Source: M3007 sp040397785 (GTDB taxonomy: Bacteria > Bacteroidota > Bacteroidia > Chitinophagales > Saprospiraceae). From it: DNA of 64,000 nt. The stretch's first letter is position 1; each line of letters opens with the position of its first letter. Under the pieces are notes generated by a model that had not been told where the DNA came from, made no database searches, and saw nothing but the letters and a program-made list of their open reading frames with translations. The position numbers were made by a program, and so were the translations under genes. Positions 1 through 8,425 of the stretch are shown piece after piece. The stretch covers positions 1 through 64,000 of the forward strand of contig JBBAVI010000007.1 of NCBI GenBank assembly GCA_040397785.1, in the 5' to 3' direction.

Positions 1-43
1 GCGGTAGACTTTCCAGGTTTTCAAAACCTGGAAAGTCTACCGC
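1..43. repeat. Perfect 43-bp palindrome inside the transposase frame
   Basis: Two 21-bp arms (1-21 and 23-43) are exact reverse complements around a single C at 22. The arm begins GCGGTAGACTTTCCAGG. The element is probably longer or preceded by more repeat outside the window. It is read through in the transposase frame without a stop. Elements of this shape are the expected substrates of RAYT proteins. Confidence 0.9.
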
Positions 44-432
44 CGCCGCTGCCGCAACGCGCCGAAGAAATACCTAAAATGATCAGCAACCAGTTCAGGA
101 TTTGCTTCATGTCGTACGCCAAATCCATTAACAAGCAGGAAAATCGCGTCGGAAGCCTTTTCCAAAAGAACTTCAAGCGCCTGTACGTGCATTCGCCGGA
201 ATATTTCACCCAACTGATCCTGTACATCCACGCCAATCCGCAATCGCATGGTATTTTACCTGACTACCGCGACTGGCCGCACAGTTCATACCCAACGCTG
301 TTATCCGAAGGTCCAACTTTATTACAACGTACTGCGGTAATAGACTGGTTTAATGGAAAAGAAAGCATGGAAGCGAAACACCAACAATATTTAAAACTAA
401 AATACCTGGACGCGTATGAAATTGAAGATTAA
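1..432 (+). CDS. REP-associated tyrosine transposase (RAYT), C-terminal part
   Basis: Partial gene: the frame is already open at base 1 and ends with TAA at 430-432. From about base 79 the product matches the C-terminal half of Bacteroidota IS200-like/RAYT transposases, with the recognisable blocks 'NRVGSLFQKNFKR', 'YIHANPQSHGI' and 'DWPHSSY' and a closing tryptophan-rich segment. The HUH motif and catalytic tyrosine would lie upstream, or just before the visible part, so activity cannot be judged. RAYTs are domesticated single-copy transposases thought to mobilise REP palindromes. The first 14 codons here are themselves a palindrome (1-43), in frame. An ATG at 79 could restart translation but would give only a fragment. 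It converges on the barrel gene with 12 bp between the stops. Confidence 0.75.
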   Translation, partial: AVDFPGFQNLESLPPPLPQRAEEIPKMISNQFRICFMSYAKSINKQENRVGSLFQKNFKRLYVHSPEYFTQLILYIHANPQSHGILPDYRDWPHSSYPTLLSEGPTLLQRTAVIDWFNGKESMEAKHQQYLKLKYLDAYEIED

Positions 433-444
433 TAGAATATGCTA

Positions 445-1551
445 TTAAAACGCCTCCCCAACCGTAAAATAAAACCCCTGACTCCCGCTCCCAAAACCAT
501 AATCAAGACGGATGTTTACCTGCTGTTTCGGATCGATGGTGAAGCGAATACCCAAACCATAATTCGGTCGCAACACTGCATGCTCGCCCGCAGTACCCCA
601 AACAGTCCCTACGCCTGCAAAAGCAACCGTTCCCCAACGTTTGAGCCATTGAGCACGCCATTCCGTTTGAATAAGCGCCATATTTTGATCCCTGAATTTT
701 CCGTCTTTGTAACCCCGTAGTTTTTTAGGACCACCCAGGCTATGCAACAGAAAAAAGGGGATTTGACCAAAACCAAGGTTTAGCAAAGGATTGAATCCCA
801 ATACGTGTTTTGGGTAAAGGGTCCGAAAGAAGGCCGCTTCGGCAGTAAAGCGTTGGAAATTAAAAACACTCCCAGTCCAGGGTGCATCCGCTTGAAATGC
901 AACTTCAATGGTAGCGCCTTTTTTAGGAAAAAATCGGTTATCGCGGGTATCATAAAACCATACGGCACCCAAACCCGAACTGCGGCCGCCATTGGATCCC
1001 GAATAAACACCCTGCTCCAACAGACCGCCAGATGTTTTAGCAGCCACCCCATATTGATCAAACGAATACCGAAATCCAACAAAATTACTACGGTTCAATT
1101 GCTGTAAAGCCGTAAGTCGAATGCGCGGATAATTGGCCTGATAACTTTCCAGATAATCGTTGGGGATACGGTTACCTACCCCAAAAAACTGGTAGATGTA
1201 ACGATAATAGCCAACCTCGCCATAAGCCAATTTGCGCCCCTTGTCCCAGTAAATTTGATACGGAAACCAGGAAAGCCATTGTTTTCGTAAGGTATAAGCC
1301 ATACTAAATGTGATGCTTGAGCGCTGTGGGGCATCTTTTGCACGAAAAGAAACAATACCTGCAGCACCCAAGCCTAATTGGGTATCGGGCGTATAAAACA
1401 CAATCGGTACGCCAAATACCCTAAAAGTTGTATCCGAAGCAACCGTCGATTGAGACATCCCATTTTCCCAAAACACACAACACAATGTTAAAAGCAGCCC
1501 AAACCGCCATGCTCCTAACTTAGTCAACACCCGACCCTTCTGTTTTCTCAA
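445..1551 (-). CDS. Omp85/BamA-TamA family outer-membrane beta-barrel protein
   Basis: A protein of 368 residues with an N-terminal signal segment (hydrophobic residues about 17-32) and then a barrel of the bacterial surface antigen (D15) type. The signature 'YDTRDNRFFPKKG' (about residue 200) and the loop-6 motif 'LRGYKDGKFRDQN' (about residue 280) are the hallmarks of the Omp85 superfamily. No POTRA domains are present, so this is a short barrel-only member and not BamA itself. Its substrate is unknown. The only start that keeps the signal peptide is TTG at 1549-1551, since no in-frame ATG lies between it and the upstream stop at 1585-1587. The gene starts 22 bp downstream of the M36 protease stop on the same strand and may be co-transcribed with it. 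Confidence 0.85.
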   Translation of the reverse strand: MRKQKGRVLTKLGAWRFGLLLTLCCVFWENGMSQSTVASDTTFRVFGVPIVFYTPDTQLGLGAAGIVSFRAKDAPQRSSITFSMAYTLRKQWLSWFPYQIYWDKGRKLAYGEVGYYRYIYQFFGVGNRIPNDYLESYQANYPRIRLTALQQLNRSNFVGFRYSFDQYGVAAKTSGGLLEQGVYSGSNGGRSSGLGAVWFYDTRDNRFFPKKGATIEVAFQADAPWTGSVFNFQRFTAEAAFFRTLYPKHVLGFNPLLNLGFGQIPFFLLHSLGGPKKLRGYKDGKFRDQNMALIQTEWRAQWLKRWGTVAFAGVGTVWGTAGEHAVLRPNYGLGIRFTIDPKQQVNIRLDYGFGSGSQGFYFTVGEAF

Positions 1552-1573
1552 GTTTTTATTATTACATACGAGG

Positions 1574-4500
1574 TTAACGTAAAATTAGTTTTTGGACCAA
1601 CACGCCCATCGTTGTTTCGATTTTTACAAAATAAACACCGGAGGCCAAATCTTCCAGATTTACATTCAATGCCGACCCAGATTGGGTATCCATTTCAGTT
1701 TGCCGCATCAAAAGCCCCGCAGTATTATACAATTTAATACTTACCTGCCCCTTGTAGATACCTTTTAAGTAAATGTCAACATGGGTACTGGCAGGATTGG
1801 GAACAATTTGTACGGATAAAACATCCGAAGTCAACGAGGTGCTCCCTGACGTGAAATCGAGTGTTTTCATAAAGGTATGCAAACAATCGCCATCCCCAAC
1901 AGTCAAAGTGACCGGGAAAACACCTAAGGTTGTGTAATTATGCTGAGGATTGGCTTCCACCGAGGAAGATCCATCTCCAAAATCCCAAAACCAGGAAGTT
2001 GGGTTGCCCGTTGAAAGATCTGTAAAGTTTGCCAGGGTACTATTTGTAGCAACACTGAAGTTTGCCAAGGGGCCAGCACTAACCGATACGTTCACCACCT
2101 TGGTTGCACTTACACAAGCCGTTTCTTGCACTTCCCAATCATAAAAATAGAAGTAAAATTCGTTTTGTCCATCCCCGGCACCTGTAATGCGTACAAGATC
2201 AGTTAGGATATAAGGGTAATTGACGTTATCGCTAGACCGAAATAATCGAGTATTGGGTCCCGCACCCAGCGCATATTTTCCTGGACCGGGGATTATAATG
2301 TTCAAATCTACGCGTTTTTGTCCGCTGGCAATAAAGATTGAGTACGATTGCAAGACATTACCCGCTTCATCATACAATTGAATACTGCGGTTACCAGCCC
2401 CTTGCGCCCGCACGAGGGCCGAACGAAGTGTAAATCCACGTTCCGCAGTGAAATAAATTTTACCAATGGTCGCAGTATTATGAAACCCACCAGAACCCAA
2501 GGCCGTTGGTCCTACATTTTTAATAGGAAATGAAGACGTTTCCCGAAGGAGATAACTGGTATTTTCAAGCACTACCGGCGTAATAAATTGGGTGCCAGAA
2601 AACAAAACATTTCCCAGCGTATCCGTCCATTCCGCCACATTATTAGTATCATTGAGTATGGCATTTAATTGAGCAGTTTGACCAGGACAAATGATGGTAT
2701 CCAAGGCAATTGGCGCTGGCAAAGTACTGACGGTGATGTAATTAGGCAAAAAGAGGGTGTCAGTTCCAATGTTATTGGTCACGATCAATTTTACATCATA
2801 GGTGCCTTCCGCAGTGTACTTATGCGCTGGATTTGACTTAGTAGAGGTCGTGCCATCGCCAAAATCCCATAGCCAATATTGGGCGATGTTGAGCGATTGA
2901 TCAGAAAATTGAATCGTAGATGCCTCCAAACAAGTAATGGTGCGGTTTGCCACAAAGCCCGCTACAGGAGCAGCGGTCGCTACCAGGCATAAGGGCGGAA
3001 TATCAAAGGCTTCCGTTCCATCTACCACGTTATCAGTACTGCCTTGATCTGCTGAATAACCAAGTCCGCGGCGTGCAAATGCTTTCCAGATCATACATTC
3101 ATAAGCCCCATTAAAATACAATTGATCTGCCTGTAAAATCGCATCACGTCCATCTACAAAGCCAGGGCTGCAAGGTTGTAATTTCATGCCATCGGTGACG
3201 AGTTTTTGCGCAATATTATTGCCACCCTGACCATGAATTGGATCTGGATCGAAACCGATCGAGTCTATCAAATCCCAAGTAAGATCCCACAACATCGTTG
3301 CCCATATTTCGCCAACATTATGTTGCTGTCCTGAAGTAAATTTCAGGTCCTCGTACGTGTAACTATTCACCAACATATCCGTTGAATATGCCTTGTTACG
3401 AATACCCGCCCCGTTTAACGGTTGACCGAGCGCGTATGTGCCAATAGGGCGTAACATGTTGCGGGTATCTCCAGGCTTAAGGGTGGTAATCAACGAATAA
3501 TAGTCGCTCCAGCCTTCACCCATTTGTTCCTGATTGAACAAGCAAGAAGAGTTGGAGGCTCCTCCTGTTAATCGAATAGACACACCATGTCCGAATTCAT
3601 GTGCCACAATACCGTTGTCTAATCCACTGTCTTTATCAACACCATTTGGATTGAAAGCCTTGAAGACATACATCTGCATACGCCCGTTGTTTCCATCTGG
3701 AGGTGCCGAAAAATTAGCATTGTTGGTGCCTGAGCCATCCAGGGCCTCTGCGTTCACCCCATCGCCTCCAATGCCTGTATTGGAATAGTTTCGCGCTTGA
3801 TAGTTGCCTGCCGCTTCATCAAACCCATATTGTGCGGTCATGTCGTGCATGAAGTTATTGGCGTAAAACAGATTGGACATCGCCGCATCCCGGTTTGCAA
3901 TGGGGGTAGCATTGTTGTCAAATGGAAAGTTAAACTGCAAACTATTGCCACCGTCAGGGCTATAACCTGCATTGTTATCGGCATCTGCATCTTCGTACGT
4001 ATAGGTATTATTGCCGCGCGTGATCGTGAAGGTTTCACTTGGGATTCCACTGATGTTGTGCCAGCCATAAGGTGAACTTTGGGGATCCGAGGGGTCCGAG
4101 ATAAGTGCAAAATTGGCATGGGCGGGACTTTCTCCTGGAAATGGCACTACATAATAAGCGGCAGCAGCCAAACCATCGGTTGTGGTGACAGGAGTATTGA
4201 ATTCAGATGTACATTGCGATTCTACACCGTGATTTGATGCGCCAAAATTGCAATACACCGTATAATTACCAACCGCCAATATGCTACCGTCTAGCGCATC
4301 TACCCGAATACTCCAATAATCGCTTTCGTAAGGCAATTCTACATGCCAGGCAAGTCGCACACCAGCATTTGTTTTTTGATATATTGGCCACGTACGGATG
4401 AAAGAGATTGAACCCGGGAAAATACGGAAGGTGCGGACGAGGCCAAAACGCTCCGACTCCTTGTATTCTGCCAGTTCGTCAAACGTAATATTTCGGGACT

Positions 4501-4873
4501 GTGCAGCGCGCTTGATGGCTTCTCGAGCACTTACGATATAAGATTCTGGCAGTGCATTTACCATATCGGGTGTAACAGGCTCGAAACGACTGTTGAAAAA
4601 ACGTACCCTTCCGTCCTGGATCGCAACAGTACTTACGGCATTGAATAAATTCAACCCATACAACGTCTGTTGTACATACGCATGCGTAATAGGATCATTT
4701 TGACTTTGATGTTGGTCGGAAAGCCGCCATCCAGTGCGCGCCGTAACAGCATCCAATTGTAATTCGGATTGGTGCTCCAGTACATATTGAGCGATTAGAG
4801 CGTTTGCGTCTTGCGCTTGCACAGAAGCATAACATGTAAAAATGAATACAATCAGGGTAAAGCAATGTTTCAT
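1574..4873 (-). CDS. Secreted M36 (fungalysin) zinc metalloprotease with PKD domains and T9SS tail
   Basis: 1099 residues. A Sec signal peptide (residues 1-20, ending 'SVQAQ') is followed by a FTP/PepSY-like propeptide. The M36 catalytic domain carries the zinc motif 'HEFGH' at about residues 424-428. Next come a PKD domain ('WLWDFGDGTTST'), a second PKD ('WFWDFGDGSSSV') near the C-terminus, and a type A T9SS sorting domain ('VPNPASTHVDIYL' to the terminal 'KLILR'). The protein is therefore expected to be exported across the outer membrane by the type IX system and to digest extracellular protein. The ATG at 4871-4873 was chosen because it places the signal peptide at the very N-terminus; the open frame extends 33 codons further upstream. 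Catalytic assignment is firm; the natural substrate is not known. Confidence 0.93.
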   Translation of the reverse strand: MKHCFTLIVFIFTCYASVQAQDANALIAQYVLEHQSELQLDAVTARTGWRLSDQHQSQNDPITHAYVQQTLYGLNLFNAVSTVAIQDGRVRFFNSRFEPVTPDMVNALPESYIVSAREAIKRAAQSRNITFDELAEYKESERFGLVRTFRIFPGSISFIRTWPIYQKTNAGVRLAWHVELPYESDYWSIRVDALDGSILAVGNYTVYCNFGASNHGVESQCTSEFNTPVTTTDGLAAAAYYVVPFPGESPAHANFALISDPSDPQSSPYGWHNISGIPSETFTITRGNNTYTYEDADADNNAGYSPDGGNSLQFNFPFDNNATPIANRDAAMSNLFYANNFMHDMTAQYGFDEAAGNYQARNYSNTGIGGDGVNAEALDGSGTNNANFSAPPDGNNGRMQMYVFKAFNPNGVDKDSGLDNGIVAHEFGHGVSIRLTGGASNSSCLFNQEQMGEGWSDYYSLITTLKPGDTRNMLRPIGTYALGQPLNGAGIRNKAYSTDMLVNSYTYEDLKFTSGQQHNVGEIWATMLWDLTWDLIDSIGFDPDPIHGQGGNNIAQKLVTDGMKLQPCSPGFVDGRDAILQADQLYFNGAYECMIWKAFARRGLGYSADQGSTDNVVDGTEAFDIPPLCLVATAAPVAGFVANRTITCLEASTIQFSDQSLNIAQYWLWDFGDGTTSTKSNPAHKYTAEGTYDVKLIVTNNIGTDTLFLPNYITVSTLPAPIALDTIICPGQTAQLNAILNDTNNVAEWTDTLGNVLFSGTQFITPVVLENTSYLLRETSSFPIKNVGPTALGSGGFHNTATIGKIYFTAERGFTLRSALVRAQGAGNRSIQLYDEAGNVLQSYSIFIASGQKRVDLNIIIPGPGKYALGAGPNTRLFRSSDNVNYPYILTDLVRITGAGDGQNEFYFYFYDWEVQETACVSATKVVNVSVSAGPLANFSVATNSTLANFTDLSTGNPTSWFWDFGDGSSSVEANPQHNYTTLGVFPVTLTVGDGDCLHTFMKTLDFTSGSTSLTSDVLSVQIVPNPASTHVDIYLKGIYKGQVSIKLYNTAGLLMRQTEMDTQSGSALNVNLEDLASGVYFVKIETTMGVLVQKLILR

Positions 4874-4983
4874 AAGAGAAGACCTTTCAATTTGAGCGTG
4901 CAAATAATAAAATTTAACACAAACAACAGGATGTATTTGTACTGTTGCGCTATAGCTGGCAAAAAAAAGCACGTCAACACGCT

Positions 4984-5005
4984 TTTATCGTTTTTTTACG
5001 ATAAA
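4984..5005. promoter_or_regulatory. ArsR-like operator O1
   Basis: Perfect inverted repeat TTTATCGT-N6-ACGATAAA, 14 bp upstream of the arsR -33 element. Nineteen consecutive bases are identical to the site at 5434-5455 in front of arsM. Two copies bracketing an arsR gene indicate binding sites for the encoded repressor; binding itself is inferred. Confidence 0.75.
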
Positions 5006-5018
5006 TTTTGGATCATGC

Positions 5019-5052
5019 TTGCTAAACAAAAAAACCATCGTATATTTGCGAT
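5019..5052 (+). promoter_or_regulatory. arsR promoter overlapped by operator O2
   Basis: TTG at 5019-5021, 19-bp spacer, then TATATTTG at 5041-5048, matching the Bacteroidota sigma-A consensus (TTTG at -33, TAnnTTTG at -7). The -7 box is embedded in ATCGT-N6-GCGAT (5037-5052), which has the same half-sites and 6-bp spacing as O1 with one mismatch. A repressor bound here would block the promoter directly. Confidence 0.75.
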
Positions 5053-5075
5053 GAATTCAATTATCGCCTTAAGAC

Positions 5076-5408
5076 ATGACATTACTCAAAAAGACGCAAT
5101 TTGCCCCAGAGGATCAGGTACTTGCCGAATTGGCCAAGGCCCTCGCCCACCCTGCGCGTATTGCGATATTGAAAGAATTGGCCAGGCGCGATATGTGCAT
5201 CTGTGGCGAAATTGTAGAAGTATTGCCTCTGGCGCAAAGTACGGTTTCCCAACATTTAAAGGAATTGCAGCAAGCCGGATTGATCAAAGGCACTGTAGAT
5301 GGTGTGAAATCCTGTTATTGTATCAACTGGGAGGCTTTTGATAAAATTAGCGGCCTTTTTAGCGCATTTTTCACTAAAACCGCCGAAAAAAGTAAAAAAT
5401 GCTGCTAA
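5076..5408 (+). CDS. arsR: ArsR/SmtB-family arsenite-responsive repressor
   Basis: 110 residues with the ArsR winged helix-turn-helix: 'LAKALAHPARIAILKEL' then the recognition helix 'AQSTVSQHLKELQQAG'. The cysteine pair C41-x-C43 ('MCICGEIV') lies in the helix corresponding to the classic ELCVCDL metal site. Additional cysteines occur at 80, 82 and at the C-terminal end (CC), so As(III) or a similar thiophilic metalloid is the likely inducer. It is the first gene of an operon with arsM, acr3 and a metallophosphoesterase. Operators O1 and O2 upstream imply autoregulation, and O3 in the 112-bp gap before arsM implies a second control point. ATG at 5076 fits the family length. Confidence 0.93.
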   Translation: MTLLKKTQFAPEDQVLAELAKALAHPARIAILKELARRDMCICGEIVEVLPLAQSTVSQHLKELQQAGLIKGTVDGVKSCYCINWEAFDKISGLFSAFFTKTAEKSKKCC

Positions 5409-5433
5409 AATCTACGGCTTTTTTTTGACTAAA

Positions 5434-5455
5434 TTCATCGTTTTTTTACGATAAA
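5434..5455. promoter_or_regulatory. ArsR-like operator O3 upstream of arsM
   Basis: Inverted repeat TTCATCGT-N6-ACGATAAA, identical to O1 except for one base in the left arm. It lies between the arsR stop and the arsM start (ATG 5521). No clear -7 box was found next to it, so it may control an internal promoter or act as a roadblock. Confidence 0.7.
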
Positions 5456-5520
5456 GATTTCAAGCACCCCAGACGCTTATAAATTTCCTGATTTTAAAAC
5501 CATTTAAATCGAACAACATC

Positions 5521-6411
5521 ATGCAAAAAAATGAAGATCTCAAACTGTTGGTCCAGGAAAAATACGCCACGATCGCCAACCAGGACAAAATCACCAACGA
5601 AACCAGTTGCTGCGGCATGGGCACCACCAGCGGGACTTACACCATCATGGCCGATAGTTACACCCAGTTAGAAGGCTACAACCCGGATGCCGATTTGGGC
5701 CTTGGTTGTGGTTTGCCCACCGAGTTTGCACATATCCAGCCAGGCGACACGGTGCTCGATTTAGGTTCGGGAGCAGGCAACGACTGTTTTGTGGCACATG
5801 CAGAAACGGGCGATACCGGTAAGGTAATTGGTGTAGATTTCACTCCGGAAATGATCAAAAAAGCGCGCATTAATGCCGAAAAACGCGGTTTAAACAATGT
5901 GGAATTCCGTCAAGGCGATATTGAAGACTTGCCCGTGAACGACCAATCCATCGACGTGATCGTGAGCAACTGTGTTTTGAACCTCGTACCTGATAAAGCC
6001 AAAGTTTTTATTGAAATGATGCGGGTTTTGCGCCCAGGCGGCCATTTTAGCATTTCGGATATTGTTTTAGTGGGCGATTTACCTGACAATTTACGCAATG
6101 CCGCCGAAATGTATGCCGGTTGTGTATCTGGCGCGATGCAAAAAGATGCCTACCTCGCACTGATTGAACAGGCCGGGTTTGTCAATATGACCGTGCAAAA
6201 AATAAAACCCATCCTAATACCAGACGATATTTTATTGCAATACCTAACCCCAGAAGCCTTGAAGGCATTTGTGGCTGCGCAAACAGGCATTTTAAGCGTA
6301 ACGGTGTATGCAGAAAAACCGGGCGCAATGCTTGCGGAAAAAACAAAACTCAGTTTGAAAGAATTGCCCATTGTGAAAGACTGCTGCGTGCCCGGAAGCG
6401 GTTGCTGTTAG
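5521..6411 (+). CDS. arsM: Arsenite S-adenosylmethionine methyltransferase
   Basis: 296 residues. The SAM-binding motif 'VLDLGSGAGND' is at about 78-88. The As(III)-binding cysteines of ArsM enzymes are present: C63, C151 ('SNCVLNLV') and C201 ('GCVSGAM'). The 50-residue spacing of the last two equals that of characterised ArsM proteins. A cysteine pair at 30-31 and a cysteine-rich tail ('CCVPGSGCC') are further thiol sites. The enzyme methylates As(III) to di- and trimethyl species that are volatile or less toxic. It sits between arsR and the efflux permease gene in one operon, behind operator O3. Confidence 0.94.
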   Translation: MQKNEDLKLLVQEKYATIANQDKITNETSCCGMGTTSGTYTIMADSYTQLEGYNPDADLGLGCGLPTEFAHIQPGDTVLDLGSGAGNDCFVAHAETGDTGKVIGVDFTPEMIKKARINAEKRGLNNVEFRQGDIEDLPVNDQSIDVIVSNCVLNLVPDKAKVFIEMMRVLRPGGHFSISDIVLVGDLPDNLRNAAEMYAGCVSGAMQKDAYLALIEQAGFVNMTVQKIKPILIPDDILLQYLTPEALKAFVAAQTGILSVTVYAEKPGAMLAEKTKLSLKELPIVKDCCVPGSGCC

Positions 6412-6516
6412 ATTGTGTTGCGGAGGGAACGTAGAATGGACAAAACAGGTATGTTTTACCATTATATTACCCTCCGCAACCTTTTTTGTTTTGATTATTG
6501 TTTAACCAACTTTTCT

Positions 6517-7569
6517 ATGACATCAACAATTACCCCTGCACCCAAGAGACTTGGTTTTTTGGATCGTTATTTAACCCTGTGGATTTTTCTGGCTATGCTT
6601 TTAGGCATTGGCTTGGGCTATTTTGTGCCCAGTACAGCCCATTTTATCAACCAGTTTCAAGCGGGATCCACCAACATTCCAATCGCCATTGGACTAATTC
6701 TGATGATGTACCCTCCGTTGGCCAAAGTGAAATATGAGGAAATGCCCAAAGTGTTTCGAAATACCCGGGTATTGGCACTTTCTTTGGTGCAAAACTGGCT
6801 AATCGGTCCTATTTTGATGTTTTTGTTGGCCGTTTTGTTTCTACAAGACAAGCCGGAATACATGATTGGACTGATTATGATTGGTTTGGCGCGTTGCATT
6901 GCCATGGTAATTGTATGGAACGATTTGGCCAAAGGCGACAATGAATACGTAGCAGGCTTGGTTGCCTTTAACAGCATTTTTCAGGTGTTATTTTACAGTG
7001 TATATGCCTGGTTTTTTGTCACCATTTTACCTCCCTTTTTTGGAATAGAAGGGGTTGCGGTCAATGTGAGCATCGCCCAAATTGCCGAAAGCGTATTTAT
7101 TTACCTGGGTATTCCTTTTCTGGCAGGCATGCTTACCCGATATATTTTGCTCAAACAGAAAGGAAAAATCTGGTACGAGCAAGAGTTCATTCCGCGTATT
7201 AGCCCGATTACACTGATTTCCTTGTTGTTTACCATCGTGGTTATGTTTAGTTACAAGGGAAAACTCATTGTAGAAATACCGTTTGATGTATTACGCATTG
7301 CCATGCCGCTTATTGCTTATTTTGTCATCATGTTTTTCAGTGCATTTTACTTAGCCAAACGCGCAGGAGCCGATTATCCGAAGAGCGCGGCCCTGGCATT
7401 TACGGCCGCCGGGAACAATTTTGAATTGGGCATTGCCGTGGCCATTGCAGTATTTGGAATCGATTCTGGCGTTGCCTTTGCGGCAGTGATTGGGCCACTC
7501 ATTGAAGTACCAGTACTCATCCTGCTCGTCCAGGTAGCTCTAAAACAGCAGTCCAAATTCAATTCATAA
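6517..7569 (+). CDS. acr3: ACR3-family arsenite efflux permease
   Basis: 350 residues with about ten hydrophobic membrane segments. The conserved ACR3 segment containing the metalloid-translocating cysteine is seen as 'GLARCIAMVIVWNDLAKG', and a second family block is 'AAGNNFELGIAVAIAVFG'. It expels As(III) across the cytoplasmic membrane. The start at ATG 6517 was chosen because the protein then begins just before the first membrane segment, as in the family; the open frame runs 34 codons further upstream. It follows arsM by 105 bp and precedes the phosphoesterase gene by 18 bp. No arsC arsenate reductase is visible in the window. Confidence 0.93.
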   Translation: MTSTITPAPKRLGFLDRYLTLWIFLAMLLGIGLGYFVPSTAHFINQFQAGSTNIPIAIGLILMMYPPLAKVKYEEMPKVFRNTRVLALSLVQNWLIGPILMFLLAVLFLQDKPEYMIGLIMIGLARCIAMVIVWNDLAKGDNEYVAGLVAFNSIFQVLFYSVYAWFFVTILPPFFGIEGVAVNVSIAQIAESVFIYLGIPFLAGMLTRYILLKQKGKIWYEQEFIPRISPITLISLLFTIVVMFSYKGKLIVEIPFDVLRIAMPLIAYFVIMFFSAFYLAKRAGADYPKSAALAFTAAGNNFELGIAVAIAVFGIDSGVAFAAVIGPLIEVPVLILLVQVALKQQSKFNS

Positions 7570-7587
7570 ACTTTCAACTCGAACATC

Positions 7588-8364
7588 ATGAAAATTGCCC
7601 TTTTTAGCGACATTCACGCCAATTTGCCCGCTTTAGAAGCATGTCTTGCCGATATTGACCAACGCAAACCGGACCAGATTTTTTGTTTGGGCGACCTCGT
7701 CGGGTACAACATTTGGCCCAACGAAGTTATTCAAACAATACGCAAGCGGGGAATACCCACGATTGCTGGCAACTACGATTTCGGAATTGGCGGCAGCAGC
7801 GATGATTGTGGCTGTGCTTATAAAACGGAGGAGGAAAAAGCCAATGGCGCGCAGTCCATCGCATTTACCAACCAAATCGTAGGACCCGCCGAACGCCAAT
7901 ACCTGCGACAATTGCCCAAGCACATACGCCTCGAATTGGAAATGCAGGCCCCAGAAATCGTGCAACTCCTGCTGGTACACGGCAGTCCGCGCAAAATCAA
8001 CGAATATTTGTTTGAAGACCGCGACGAAAAAAGCCTGCTGCGTATCATGGAAGATGCACATGCCGATATCCTTTGTTTTGGACATACCCACAAACCTTAT
8101 CACCGCGTGCTGAACAGCGGAACCGATGAAGCGCCGCATTACCGCCACGCGATCAACATCGGTTCGGTAGGAAAACCCAAGGACGGCGATCCAAGGGGCA
8201 CTTATGCCATATTGGAATGGGACGAACGTTGTACATTGCAAGATCCAAGCAGCGTGCGGGTACAATTCATACGTTTTGAATACGATGTAGAAAAGGCTGC
8301 TATAGCGGTTGAGAACAGTCCGTTACCCAATGCCTATGCAACGGCATTGCGTATTGCAAAGTAG
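7588..8364 (+). CDS. Calcineurin-like metallophosphoesterase (YfcE/MJ0936 type) in the ars operon
   Basis: 258 residues with the metallophosphoesterase metal-ligand series in order: 'FSDIHAN' (residues 6-12), 'GDLVGY', 'GNYD', 'HGSPR' and 'GHTHKP'. These proteins are cytoplasmic phosphodiesterases or phosphatases of varied substrate. A cysteine pair in the insert 'DDCGCAY' is unusual near the active site. Placement 18 bp after acr3 suggests co-transcription and an arsenic-linked role such as hydrolysis of arsenate or organoarsenical esters, but that is inference only. Confidence 0.85.
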   Translation: MKIALFSDIHANLPALEACLADIDQRKPDQIFCLGDLVGYNIWPNEVIQTIRKRGIPTIAGNYDFGIGGSSDDCGCAYKTEEEKANGAQSIAFTNQIVGPAERQYLRQLPKHIRLELEMQAPEIVQLLLVHGSPRKINEYLFEDRDEKSLLRIMEDAHADILCFGHTHKPYHRVLNSGTDEAPHYRHAINIGSVGKPKDGDPRGTYAILEWDERCTLQDPSSVRVQFIRFEYDVEKAAIAVENSPLPNAYATALRIAK

Positions 8365-8425
8365 GATGGTTTTGAAAATAATTAGTGGTAAAATGCCGTA
8401 AATGACCATAAAACCCGAATAAAAC

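Noticed and set aside
4811..5341. 176-codon plus-strand frame across the ars promoter
   Set aside because: It overlaps arsR in another frame and would cover the operators and promoter; arsR is clearly the real gene.
7633..8265. 210-codon minus-strand frame inside the metallophosphoesterase gene
   Set aside because: It is fully antisense to a gene with all catalytic motifs and has no recognisable features.
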